Source: Termitomyces sp. T153 (taxonomy: Eukaryota; Basidiomycota; Agaricomycetes; Agaricales; Lyophyllaceae). Taken from it: a stretch of DNA of 64,000 bases. The stretch covers positions 161,151 to 225,150 of the forward strand of contig JACKQL020000078.1 in NCBI GenBank assembly GCA_018296165.2, written 5' to 3'. This document shows positions 13,272 to 24,775 of the stretch, one piece after another (the first letter of the stretch is position 1; each line of letters begins with the position of its first letter). The translations under genes were made by a program, and so were the position numbers. A model generated the notes under the pieces. The model searched no databases and was not told the origin of the DNA. It worked only from the letters and a program-made list of their open reading frames with translations.

Positions 13272-13640
13272 GTTACAGCGGCGATAGGGCTATACAATGC
13301 GAACAAGGTGGATGATAGTGATAGCGAGAGTGCCACGAGTTACAGCTGTCATCTTGTCGCGATGAGACCGGTGTGGCCATGTTGCCCGTTCCAAATTTGG
13401 GCAACCAAGTCCCAGGCCACAGCACATCCACATGTTCCAATATCCTTCTCACCATCACCTATTTTAGCCTGAAAATATTCGACCGTACCCAAGCCTGATA
13501 TGTGCGTGGGTCAGATCGTTCCATGGCCGTCGCGTCTCTGCCAACCAGTCATCTTTGTCTCTTTTGTGCCAACTAACTCCGAGAGAACTCACAGCCTTGT
13601 CTTGTAGTCTTCTGCGCTCACATCTCTCCTCTCACTTGTC
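13272..13640. promoter_or_regulatory. Presumed 5' flank of NLR gene A, CpG-rich
   Basis: This stretch lies directly upstream of the minus-strand NLR start codon. It is rich in CG dinucleotides, unlike the gene body. No clear TATA box was identified. Positions 13310-13560 are among the most diverged parts between copies A and B, with several small insertions and deletions, while the sequence on either side is almost unchanged. Confidence 0.35.
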
Positions 13641-14460
13641 TGGCCATTGTCATCCAACGAAGGCCTTGTCGCGTCGAGCGGAATCTCTTACTTTTCATTT
13701 GCGAGAGGCCCATCAATGACTCATCCGCAAACAGCAGCCGTGCGCCAGACAATATCTCGAACATTGCAATGCCCTCACTCGGCATTCCCTTTGAACGTCC
13801 CCCGCTCGTCCACGTGGACCTGTTATCTTCACCCCTGCTGCCGCTAGTTGTACAAGCCTCCCGTGGTGCTCGTCTGCGCCTATCCCGTCGATCAATCCTT
13901 CGGCACTCAGTGAAGCCGATTGCTGTACATGCGAGGACGATGATTCCGGTGGAAGTTCGTCTCTTCGATCGGTAGAACAACCGCAGCTGTGAAGGAGGAT
14001 TGCGATAACTTGGCGTGATAACCTCTTTTCAGGTCGTCTTTGATGACACAAGTCTACACAAGAGCAACGGCAGGTACTCACCTTGTCATTTATGCTGTCG
14101 GCGTAGGACGAACGGGGTGTTCTTCCGCGGCCTCAAAACCCTAGCAACAGTCGTAATGGGAGTCGAAGATGCTGAATTCTGGCCCACGGGAGTCAAGATG
14201 ACTTGTTGTATAGATCAACCACCGAAGGTTTGGTCTCACGTCTGGAAGAACGGCTGCGCGACCGAATCCTCCATGAATGGCGGCCGCACCACGACCAGGT
14301 CTCTACGGCCAACTTTCTTGCACACTCCTCTTTCGCCGTAATCTCGTGCGCCCTAATCACCCTTGACAAGAACCATCATCCAAGTCGTACTTTGGACACG
14401 TTTTTGCTCGGTAGGAAGGGGAGCTTGATGTTCCCAGAGGTAAGATTGAGAGTTTACTAG
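13640..14460 (+). CDS. Hypothetical coding region, structure unresolved
   Basis: GC- and CpG-rich DNA that is nearly identical in copy B. Two open stretches are the best candidates. One is at 13769-13975, where two of the three differences to copy B are silent. The other is about 14206-14441, which reads into CCAGAG followed by GTAAGA, a good intron donor. The latter encodes a charged segment (LVSRLEERLRDRILHEW) followed by a hydrophobic run. I recognise no domain, and I could not join the pieces into one gene. Minus-strand frames are open here too, so strand is uncertain. Confidence 0.3.
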
Positions 14461-16467
14461 AGTGTGTTGTGTGGCTGCGCTGACACGAGGGAAAACACAA
14501 CAAGTGATTAGAAGAAGTACGCGGTCGATTTTATCGCTTGTCAGTAGAAGAAAACTGCAAAATGCTTAGAACGAGTATGTTTGGTTTGTCTGTCTACCGG
14601 ATGATAGTACATCTGACGCGTCCACCTAATAGAATGAACCACCGTCTTTGTCGACGTCTCACTCGAAATCAAAATTGAAGCAGCTCCAAAGACTTGGGAG
14701 TGGAGGAAGATCGGTATAGCGTGTTCTTGGATGTCGAAGAGCGGAATGCAGGATTCAAATCAGATTCTGCATGCAGAAGGAATCGAACAAGAGGATAATG
14801 GATACAAGGTGCAAACGAGGAAAAAGAGTGTTTCCGTGCAGATGATGTCGAGCAAGGTTGACAGAGGTGGAGATAGCAAGCCTTCTCTCGTCTCTTTTTC
14901 CAGAACAATCCATGACATTTCTTTCTTCTCAGCTCTCTTACTTCCGTTATCTTAGTGTTATTATGACCAACAATGATGATGAAAGCCGTCGAAAAATCCA
15001 TTTCTCTTCCACTTTTCATCCAGCCGAATTAAACTTAGCTACGAAGCTGTTGGCTCCCCCCGAAACCCTGCTATGCTATACACCGGTTGCGAGATTCAAA
15101 TTACCCACACACACCTCCCCTAACATCCCCCCCCCCCCAACTACATGCCTTATTCTCGATATTTGCAAATGAGATGACGGTCTGCGGCCTAGCGTCTCGC
15201 TCAAACTATGTGTTGCTGCGCTGATTGCTCTGGGTGTGGGGGGGTTGGTGGTTGTGTTTGTGGTGGGTGGTTGTTTTTTTTTGGGTTGTGTTGTGGTGTT
15301 GTTCGAATACAAGTGAATGAGGAAAGGGAGTTCAGGTGAAATATCCTACAGTATTTGATGGATAGAGGTACGCAGCTTCGCTTCATCTCTTTTTCGGGTC
15401 AATCGTTATACTTTCTGCATAGTTTCCTTGCCGTGTCGAATGCACAAGATGAACTGTGAAAAATAACTTTGAGTGGATTGAGGCGAGCCGACTGAAGCGG
15501 GATCAGTCCGCTGAGAATTATGATTTCACTGCTGGAAAAACTCGTGCGAGCCTCAATTATCTACATCTGTACAACCTCATCCTTATTTACCGCTCATTCC
15601 TCTTCCACCAATGCACCTCATCTACCCTTGATGAATGCGGTGGTAAAACATGGTGAACAGAAAAGCCGGAGAAAACGAGAACGTGCACTTACCACACACA
15701 CCTCTGCCACCCTTTACTTCAATCTGTCATTGAACCAGCATTGATGGCACGTTGGCTGGGGTTTACGGTGGGAAAATGGAACAGACGCTGGTCATGATTA
15801 GCGCTTTACCTCGTAGAATCTCTTCCAGACGACATACTGAATTTTTGACTGAAACTGAAACTTAAAAAGGACCACGAGCTCATTGAAAATGAGTGATGAA
15901 TGATTTTTTGAGGCGAATGTCAAGAGGTATGGATCCCAAATGTACAATACCTTGTCACCACTGACTTTTTCCCAATAACCATTGCGACCTCTCTCTGTCC
16001 GGCGCAGCACCACAATGAAAAGCTCGGGAAGGATCAAGATCATCTATTAGCATATAGCTCATCACATACCGGGTCGATGTTGATGACGATAGCTCCTAAA
16101 CAAATCAAGTTCAAAATAGTTTTGCACAAGATCAATGCGGCAGCCTGAGAGCGAAGGACAACTGCTCAAGAGAGTGTTTTCTAAGGAAAATGGCTCCAGA
16201 CAATAGAAGACTTCTTCCCCCAGGATCGAAACGTCTCAAAGAAATGATATAACATGACTCTTTTTTTCCCACTGGTTCAAATTCCAGTGCCAGCAGTGGC
16301 CAAGCCTTGTTGAGGGCTGAAGGCTTGGCTCACAGTCCTGATAATCCCGAGCTTTTGACCCAAGCTGAGCCCTTTCAAGTTGCTGGTACTAGTATCAATG
16401 TTTGGATGCCTATGGTAGACACTAAGAGACATACAGAACTTGAAATAGACTACATAATGTGATACTA
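14461..16467. other. Intergenic, no recognised gene
   Basis: Between the unresolved CpG-rich region and the O-methyltransferase. Open frames up to 116 codons occur on both strands (for example 14669-15019 minus and 15520-15744 plus), but none shows a recognisable motif. It holds a poly-C run at about 15127-15139 and the G/T-only insertion at 15231-15303; the poly-C run is shorter in copy B and the insertion absent. Confidence 0.5.
15231..15303. repeat. 73-nt tract of only G and T, absent from copy B
   Basis: Copy B reads ATTGCTCTCGAATAC where copy A has the same flanks with about 72 extra bases between them. The extra bases contain no A and no C. It is either a G/T-rich expansion on this strand or a sequence or assembly artefact. 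Confidence 0.9.
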
Positions 16468-18367
16468 TCACGCAGGATGAAATTCGAGCACGGCCATCTC
16501 ACCTGTATGCCAAAGTTCGACAAACCGAAGATCAGCCTTGCCAGCAATATCAATGAATTCCTCCATTGTACGCTCTCTACTGTTCAGCAAGACCATCGTA
16601 GCGATGTCTAGATTGTACTGGTGAACATGACCAGCACCATAATTCGGAAGTAATGGCTCCGGTGCCTCCTTCAGTGTTAACACAGAGTCGGCCTGGGGAG
16701 TTCCAGTATAATCACGATTCGTGTGCTGAAGGACATAGTCATCTGCGTTATACAGATAAGTTAGCATATCCAGAAGCTTTGCAGGAGGGCCACGCACGGA
16801 GAAGGATGCAAGCACTGGGCTTTAAGACTGCGCGGATGTTGCGAAGAATCCGAATACATTTTTCATCCGACCAGTGCAACCTAATCATAGTAGTAATGTT
16901 AGGGTCCTAATACAGGGATTTGTAGATAGATTGTTCACAAGATGTTCTTTAACTGCGGATCCTTTACATCAGGAAGCACATGCTCAATGACCGATTGATA
17001 CTCACGTAGTACACATCACACCCTTCAATCGGCGATTCAACGAAAAATTCAATAGCCTTCAATTCGATACGTTTTTCAGCAATTGCGGAGGGCAGGAGCT
17101 CCGGACAAACTTCCATCTCCGCTTGATGAATCCTATCGGGCCGATCCTGGAGCTTGAGCAGAAGATTCGGAAAGGCTTTGATCAGCTCCATAGCCATGGT
17201 TCCAATGCCCCCGCCAACATCATTGACGATTGTCCCAGCTGGATATTTTCCCCAAGGGAAGTCTATAGCTCTGCTGTGAGCGCCACATCCACGGACGGGA
17301 AAGAATAAAGCAAGAACGTACCTGAAAGAACGGCTGCTGCCTGTACGGCATCATTCCATCCGCGCAACCCGAGAGCAAACAATCCTCCTTGTTCTGCACC
17401 CTCCGGAGTGCCCTGATAATATCAAGCAATATGATCTCTGCACTAAATATGGTAAAAAACAACAGTACCTCCTCAAAATATTCAAACAGAGATCCATCAA
17501 ATCCCGTCATCCTGTTCCATGCCGATTGCTCGATTTTTTTCTGATTTGAATTTGAGAGAACGTCCACAATCATCATTGCTGCCTTGTTGATTTCATTACT
17601 TTGGATTTGATTAATCAGTGGGTCAGCGAAAGAATTCCTTCGTAGGTTGCAAAGTCGGTGTGTTTGATACTCACTAAAAAGATAAATAGCCTGTTAGAGG
17701 GTTTGAAGATACAAGTTGAATGCTCAGACGGTTGTTTGCGAAACGATCTGTCGCAACTGTAAAACAAAGTATCCATGTAGAGTAAAAATGGCACTTCGAG
17801 GTTTGTCATAGAATGACATACCTTCTTGGAAGATATGCTTAGTAGCTAATAGACGCATGATTTGGCCAAGTTTCTCATGATCAACACCGGCTTTTTCTCC
17901 GATTTCCTTGATATGCATTCCTAACGGGCGTTCTTGAAGGATATCCGGTATCTTGAACGTGATCACGACGTGCAAACAAATAGGTTCAAAGAACTGCCAA
18001 GGTCACCATCAATTATATACACTTTACGCAGATCTAAGCAGCACCCTAACCTGTGTTGCCCTCTGTCATAAAAGAGAAACTCAATGAGAAATCCAAAGAT
18101 CTATGAGAAGTCAGAAGCAGAGCGGCGTACATTGAGTACAGTATGGCTCGGCCGCGCGAGGGTCGCGCACAACTGAGCACAAGCACCTTCAAGTATATGA
18201 ACGGCATCATTCAGTGGAGGGGAGGAGATCGCTGCGTCCAACGCATGAGAGTCCAGGCTGTTCAGAGAGAGGAGTGAGGAGTCCGTGAAGTGAGATTCAA
18301 TTGTATTTGCCGTCTCTTTTATAAGTGCGACTAGGGCAGAAATTTGTCAATTAGTAAGAGGCTCCAT
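16468..18367 (-). pseudogene. SAM-dependent O-methyltransferase, nonsense at codon 7 (copy A)
   Basis: Class-I plant/fungal type O-methyltransferase (methyltransf_2 fold), which methylates hydroxyls of small aromatic metabolites using S-adenosylmethionine. Nine exons: 18367-18131, 18062-18051 (12-nt micro-exon RATQ), 17993-17822, 17756-17675, 17598-17469, 17412-17322, 17262-17006, 16906-16798, 16742-16468. All phases agree and give 455 codons including the stop. Visible features: N-terminal dimerisation helices ending GACAQLCATLARPSHT, glycine-rich SAM motif NDVGGGIGT, HWSDEKC (catalytic-type His region), and EPLLPNYG with a C-terminal ELWHTGEM. The seventh codon is TGA (18347-18349), CGA in copy B, and no in-frame ATG follows in exon 1. 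The coding sequence is otherwise open, so inactivation looks recent. The substrate cannot be told from sequence. Confidence 0.85.
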
Positions 18368-19763
18368 CGAGGATTAGGAATGTGCAAACGGTGCCCCGAC
18401 ACAGGCTTTTTATATGACGAGCAAAGGACTCGTCGGTGCTGAAAGTATCGTAAGATCATAAGAAGCAAAGCCATATTGAGGTAACATGATCACTTTGTCA
18501 CCATTATCTCCTTCAGCCAGGTACCGGTGGTCCGAGCTCGACTGTGAGCCGGGCCGATCGTCGGGCTTTTGAAGGCTTGAACACCTCAGGCCTTGTAAAA
18601 GGCTTTAGTAGCAAAGGTCTCCAGTTCATTATTTCACCTTCTATGATGATGTCCCAAAGTACTACACACCCTGCCATCTCTGTAAATTTTTATTTTTTCA
18701 GGAATTCTGTGCCAAACCTCTAACTACCCAAAATTTAGTAGCTCTAACTGTACCTGTAGTTGACAGATTATTGTATTGACCTTATGACTACAGCCTAGGA
18801 TTGATACATATGGAGCTGAATTTACAGGATCGGCAATAATATACCGTGTAATGTATCAACCGTGTTTGGGGGAGTTAATCCCTGCTCACCTTGCTGCAAA
18901 CTGCTGTTTCTCGCCATTAACAACATGAATATGCTCTACACTACTGGTTGATTTTGGATACGCTCCATGTGGAACCGATGGATTCCACTGTGGTGCAAGT
19001 TCGAATTCCTTGATTCCAACACTGTAATTGTTGTCATTCCATCAAAATTTGATTTCTGTGTCAAAGCATAAGCTCTTCGTTACTATGACATATCGAGAGT
19101 TTCTGTATGTTATGAATGTAAAAATATAGAACTGAGCCTATCGTATACAGAGCTACAAATGTTATTGACAGAGGGAGCAGGAAATACGTCACATTTGCAT
19201 CGTCTCATGTTGAGTGTTCTGGAGAAAACATGTGGGAAAACTCGGGTTCAAGGAGGTAGGATATACGAGAGGCCAAATCCACGCTATCTGGTGCTCGGAG
19301 CAAAGGAAGATGCGGATGCCATTGTGGTTCATTGATGGGAGATAAAGGGAAGATCAGAGAAGACATTATGAGAAGAGATTATATGAGATCATGGGATGTG
19401 AGATCGTGGTAAGACTCACAGAGTATGTAATCTGGTACCGTTGGGGCATTTATCTACAGCTCTGTCAGCTGCTAGAAACATGACGAACATCATCCATGTG
19501 TTTGAAAAGGGAAGCTGGGTTTAAGGAGATCCTTCAAGTTCTAATCTTCACGTTTTTTGTTTGCACCCCCTGTCCATTTTGGACTCAATAGTAGTAGCTT
19601 CATGGCTGATAACGTGAAAAAGAGATGCCAACGAAATTACACAGTTGTATTACATATATGGCAATGCAAACAGGTTAAGAATAGACTTTTGACTTCTGAT
19701 TTACATCCTTAGAATGCGGTCCGCAGTTTGCCGGTATCGGCAGCTAAGTGCCGCAATTTACAT
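18368..19763. other. Intergenic, no recognised gene
   Basis: Upstream of the O-methyltransferase start. It is conserved in copy B, but no open frame carries a recognisable motif. It contains one copy (18811-18839) of a unit that is repeated three times in B. A 16-bp element, CGGCARCTAAGTGCCG, occurs twice at about 19737-19786, just at the 3' end of the next ORF. Confidence 0.5.
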
Positions 19764-20042
19764 CTATGGTCGGCAACTAAGTGCCGGGATATAAAGTAGA
19801 CTCCGACGGATGCCCAAGTCCTTTGAGAACGTACCCATTTGCACCATCTGGCAAGTGCCAGACGAGATATATGGAAGGTTACTACAGCTGCTACCCACCA
19901 GTATATTGTCGGACGCCTTGTCCACCTTATTTGCCGCTCTATCCGCCACCCTATCAATCGCCTCGCCAGGTCCATTATTGTGTTCCGTATTCGCCACCTC
20001 CTCAAGTACATTATTGGACACCTTATGCCACGTCTGTTCCAC
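19764..20042 (-). CDS. Small conserved ORF of unknown function (strand uncertain)
   Basis: A 92-codon minus-strand frame whose N-terminal half is an acidic/basic amphipathic stretch with repeated Ala-Val-Asp spacing (VADRAANKVDKASDNI). Four of the five differences between copy A and copy B are silent in this frame; the fifth is Tyr to Cys near the C-terminus. An overlapping plus-strand frame (19810-20049) also stays unchanged, because the wobble positions coincide, so the coding strand cannot be settled. A third frame (19781-20095, Tyr/Pro-rich) gains amino-acid changes and is probably a shadow. No domain recognised. Confidence 0.4.
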   Translation of the reverse strand: MEQTWHKVSNNVLEEVANTEHNNGPGEAIDRVADRAANKVDKASDNILVGSSCSNLPYISSGTCQMVQMGTFSKDLGIRRSLLYIPALSCRP

Positions 20043-20097
20043 TACATAAACGTAATTTGTTTAAGCCCTGCACTCAGACTAGAATACCCCGTTAACA

Positions 20098-21891
20098 CTT
20101 CCCAAAAGCCATACCATGCTATTATTATCCGCCGCGGCCTTGTTGGATACCTTATCCAACTCCGCTTTTTCTGTATTAATCCGGAGGTAAACTCGGTGAA
20201 CTTTGTTTTTAGCTCTCAACTTACTGCACTAGCTAATTGGCGTACTAACCTAGACTATTCTTAATGACACGCGTACATGGGTTGTATTCGAAAGACACCG
20301 CTGGCTATTGTCAATGTATATTTCATTTCAACAAGAGGACTCTACCTGTACACCCTCAGCACGCAGCCATTTTGGCCTGTTATTCCGTGTGATCCTGATA
20401 ATCAAAGCAGTCATCACACATCTATTTCTTGCCAACTTTCCAACCTCTGGCGATATGGCAACCACTACTATTTTCGAGGTATGGCTTTGACAAAATCTGT
20501 TGATATGTAGTTAGAAAATTCTATGACGGACAGGGCACGCACCGAAATTGTAAGCAAAAATGTAGATGACCACCAATGCTAGTCAACCAGGCTGTCGCAT
20601 ATCCTTCATGTTTAACTCTTGGTAGATGCCTCAGCTGCCTATGCTCTTTAATCATCTGGGCCTGCAAAGGAGAATGACCCGAACTGTGGTCCCATTGCAA
20701 ATGTCATCTCTGATGAGTTCGTGTGCAGCTGGATGCCACTACAGACATCCGATACGCCACAAACTCCCATCTGTCTTGTTGTGTATGATATAGTCTCAAT
20801 TATGACCACCTATTATTCTTGGATTATGGCTATCGATCCTGCAGACATTTCATGTTCTTCTGTACTGGACCGTTCGAATCCAACATACCAGTCTCTATTC
20901 CTTTATCTGCTGTCTGTACTCAATTTCCTCGTCCCCCGCTGCCAAAGAGGTGTTTCTTGCTGACTTTATTATGTGTGACATATATTGTCATGTACTAGAA
21001 GTAAGCAAGATTTCTCTATGGGACCCTGCGCTCTTCGATACCCTTCTTCCTTACTCTGGAGCCATGGTCAGTGGACTAGGGACTGAGGTCGTATCTTGCC
21101 GCTGACTAGAACTCTACATCGACGCTCATTATGTCCTCAGTGAGACTTACCTCGCATTTCACTTCCTCCTTTGTGTAAGTCTTCCCGGTCGTTTCACCTC
21201 TCGTACCTCATATCTCACCAGTCTCTTCCGAATCTGTTTTCTTCCATCCCGGTAATACGCCACGACAGCATACCGCATCTCATTGCTCCTCATAAAACCA
21301 AGCAGCATGGATTTGGAGCGTTTGTCAGCAGAAGGTCTCATTGGGATTGCAGATTGAGAGCGAGAGCGCAAATGGCGTGAGTTTGGGTAGAATACATGTG
21401 CGTTATCAGAGCTGTTTGCTTTCCTTGATAATAACCAAATGGATTCATTTCAATCTGTATTGATAAGCACCCGTTAGGCGTGCGATCACGATCGTGTTAC
21501 ATTTGATGCTGAAGGTTGTGGGGTCGTACCTACCTGCAGACAACCCTTTGTCTTCTTCTTTCCTCCCGTTTTCGATTTTTTGGAACAAAAATGCCGTCTA
21601 CACGGTGAGAGAAGCCTCAGTCAGGTCGACAGCGGCCCGGATCAGCCGCAGTTGTGAGTTGTCACTGTCCAAAATGTCCAAAACATATCGGCAGCTTAGG
21701 CACCCCGGTAATATAAACGGTCGTCCCCTGACAAGTCCCTGGCCTTGTCAATGAACCAGACCAACGATGGGACAGTTTACACAGCTACCTCAAGTCTTCA
21801 CTCACTCAGGCGAGAGTCGAGAAGCTGAAACTCTCTACACCTTCCTTGCCTCCGTCTACTCATCCTTCCCTCCTCGCCCTTCTGTTTCACG
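20098..21891. other. Intergenic, no recognised gene
   Basis: The first part (to 20697) is shared with copy B; beyond that the comparison leaves the window. A near-perfect palindrome GTTGGATACCTTATCCAAC lies at about 20131-20150. Short open frames at 20277-20510, 20721-20963 and 21494-21754 show no motif. CpG is common, unlike the transposon regions. Confidence 0.4.
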
Positions 21892-23476
21892 ATGCCCCGC
21901 GCGCCTACTTTTCCTCTGTCTCTCTTTCTATTCTCCACGTCTCCACCCTCATTACCTTCTCTGGATTTGTCATCTTGGTCCTCGGCTACCCTATCACCCT
22001 CGAGGCGTGGCCGGATGCGGAGCGAAGGCGATGGTAATGAAGCTCACGCCAAGGGGTCTCGCGGAGAAGCTGAGATCCTGGCCATGGTTTGCTCGTGCCT
22101 TTCCACGCCTGTCACCGTCCATCAAAAAATCGAAATCTATGCGTTCCAAGCGCTTCTTCGTCCCTGACTGATTTGTCCCATGGTGTACTTGGTCTTTAAT
22201 TGATTGTCTTTCCCCCAAGCACAGCTTCGCTCGCATATATATCGTGTTCTCTCGGAGCTATTCGTCGCCTCCCACACACCAATTGCCCATGAATGACTCG
22301 CAATGGCGACCTGCGCTGTTTGTGGGGATCTGACGTTCGTAGTGATCAATTTCACGGAGAGATTGATTCCTACCCAATGTCGAGCATCGAGCGGTTCGAC
22401 CGCGCATTCGTAGGCCCATTCATCTTACCAATCTCCTCACTGACAACCAACCAAAACATCAAATTTCCATAGTGTACAAATTTCTCGTGCTGCAACGTCG
22501 TCTCCCCAGATCTTCATGTGTTGCTTGATTACTACGAGTACTCAGATCCAGAGTCACACCTTCCTCCCATGGCCACTGCCCCAACTCCTCCCCGCCCTCC
22601 TCCACGCATCGTCTGGGCTTTATTGTCACGTTTGCGACGTCCCTACCTGCCCCCTGACAAGGGACGGGGAGCCGAGTCCAAGTCCAAGTCTGGATATTCC
22701 TCATAGCAACACACCCTACGGTTCGCAGCCATGCATCTATCAACCCGATGCTTATGCGCTCTCCGACTTCTCGACCTATGAGCACTGCTATGATGCCACG
22801 AAGCGGTACCTCGCTAGTACTCCTGTGCCTGTGCCCCCGTGCCTACCATTGATAGGCTGGTTTATGACGCGCCCAAACCCGGTGCCCCTACGACTAAGCG
22901 ACGCGGCCGCCCGCCCTCTTCGGCCTCGGGTGCGACACTTGAGCATCGTAGGAAGAAAAGGGGGAAGAGTAGGATTGATGCTGCGGGTGTACCACTGACG
23001 AGGGGGAGGAGGAATAAGAGGGCTTATCCATGTCCTGTGCGTTCTTTCTTTCTTTACTTGCTTTGGCTAGTGATGAGGTACTTACGAGGATTGGATGCGC
23101 CTAGACACCTGGATGCTCGAAATCGTACCTTAACCCGAACGGGCTGAAGTATCACCAGGAGAAGGGGACGTGTAAGATTGAGTTTCCTGTCGAGTTTCGA
23201 GTTTCCGCTGCGAAAACCACCGTGCCTTTATCTACACCTTCAACCACTGCTCTTGCAACGTTCATTGCTCCGATGACCACTGATCTGCCAAAGTCTCCCT
23301 CTCCGCTCTCTGACGTCCCAACGACCCCCAAGCAAGCGCCTCCACATCACTTGGATTATATTCCACTTTCCATAGCCAGTCACAGATACGAGCATAAGGA
23401 GAGCCATCATCCTCAGCCCAGGCAGCTGCGAGTCTGTGATCTCGAGTTGATGACAAATTGGGGGACGAAGTCGTAA
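21892..23476 (+). pseudogene. SFP1-like C2H2 zinc-finger regulator, frameshifted
   Basis: A transcription factor-like gene resembling the SFP1 family, which in yeasts controls growth and ribosomal genes. The last exon (from about 23108) reads through the hallmark finger: Cys-Pro-x-Pro-Gly-Cys, then YLNPNGLKYH and GTCKIEF. It is joined to ...KRAYPCP by a 68-nt intron (GTGCGT...CCTAG, about 23040-23107). Upstream are Lys/Arg-rich segments (KRRGRPP, RRKKRGKSR), a block GSQPCIYQPDAYALSDFSTY and an acidic EYSDPESHLPP. A Ser/Pro-rich start MPRAPTFPLS at 21892 is a possible first exon. These upstream blocks lie in different frames: shifts occur at about 22640-22700 and again near 22840 at a C run. 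It is therefore either a pseudogene or has sequencing indels. The C-terminus ends at 23476. Confidence 0.65.
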
Positions 23477-24727
23477 GGCCTGCAAAAATTTCTATTCGTA
23501 TAGCATTGGGTAGTAGTAATAGATAGTGTGTTTGAGCTGTCGATGGGTTGTTGCTTCCGTTACTTTCGTCTCTTTCATACATTTTATAGTTATCTATTTA
23601 TTAGTCATGTCTAGACCTCTGCGTGTTACGTGTAGAGAGTATGGAGCAACGATTGTACATAATGTTAATGTTAATGATGCAAAATCTAAGTCAGCTATCA
23701 GCTCAAAGTTATACAAACTTGGCCAATTGTGCCGTGCTTAGTTTTGCAAGGGTTCGCGGGCTCTTTGTAAAACTAGTCCTCACTTTAAAAGTAGACTGGA
23801 CAATAGATTTATTGATTTTATTTCAATAGCAAGAGATGGTCTCCAACTAACAAAGTGGGCTCAAATAGTATATTAGACTAGTAGTCCAGAAGCAACTAAT
23901 CACTTGTAAGCCTAAGTGATCCACTCCCTGGGGATGGCCGAGCCGTGGCAAGTAATTGCTTGGTTCTTCCCTCCGAAATCCTCCCTTCTTTATACCTCGC
24001 ATCCCTTGCACGGACCAGGGTATTTCCGTGTGTTTTCGTCATTGTCCGAGAGCACAGTCAGCCAATGGGAGGTCTGGGCGTCGGGATTCTGTATGGACGA
24101 GGCTTGGCAATGCATAGTGAGGCTCTTTTTCTTCTCCCCCTTTTTCTAGACCCTTCCTTCCTATGCTGAGGCTACTGTGACCATGGAGCACTGGCTTCTG
24201 GGTTAGGCTGGTGATGTGAGTGGCAGTTGAGGCAAGCTGGGTTTTGGCTGGGGCTATCACTCTGATCAATTCTCTCAATCAAGTGATGTGCTCAGTGCTC
24301 AATCCTCAACCCTTTGCTCTGGTTTTGTTGTTGCTGCTTGCAGGCAAATCTTTGACTTTTTGGGATTTTTGGATGGGATCATTGGAGCAGAATTTTGTTA
24401 AGCTAAGTACTTTCTCTGCCTACTGTTTTTGGCAAAATGCTTACAGTTTTCAGCATTTTTAGATATATTGAGAAAGTCCTTTCTTTGATTAAAATACTAG
24501 TCATTATGGGTAAGTACCACTGTATCATTAATGTTACCACTGATTACTGCAGTTTATATTCTTTTTTGATGTGTACATATGCACTGCGTGATGACCCTGG
24601 GCTAAGCATGACTTTGCATGTTCTGCTCAAAGACTTTGCACACACCAGCCCAGTGAGTCCACCACTCTTCATTCTTATTTCAGTTCATCAATACATATGC
24701 ATGGCTCATTCTATTTGTGAACCCCAT
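23477..24727. other. Intergenic; boundary between CpG-rich and CpG-poor DNA
   Basis: No recognised gene. CG dinucleotides are frequent to about 24.1 kb and then almost vanish, marking entry into the transposon block. Confidence 0.5.
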
Positions 24728-24728
24728 G

Positions 24729-24775
<47 letters not shown>

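Larger units (their letters stand above)
5961..20697. repeat. Segmental duplication, copy A
   Basis: Homology with copy B begins abruptly at CATTTATTCATATGGAGCTC (5961 here, 50681 in B). It continues collinearly in the same orientation to the point matching the window end (20697). Copy A is about 1.4 kb longer, mostly because its NLR gene has 22 WD repeats against 11. Identity is patchy: several hundred bases near 14.0-14.5 kb are identical, while 13.31-13.56 kb differs heavily. Confidence 0.95.

Noticed and set aside
13618..14081. Overlapping minus-strand frames rich in Arg and Ser
   Set aside because: Two of three differences to copy B change residues in the better of these frames, and no motif is visible. 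Treated as shadows of GC-rich DNA.
18990..19030. tRNA box B-like AGTTCGAATTCC
   Set aside because: It has an extra base against the consensus, no box A at the right distance, and no cloverleaf that I could draw.
19781..20095. Tyr/Pro-rich plus-strand frame
   Set aside because: All three internal differences to copy B change amino acids, in contrast to the two overlapping frames.
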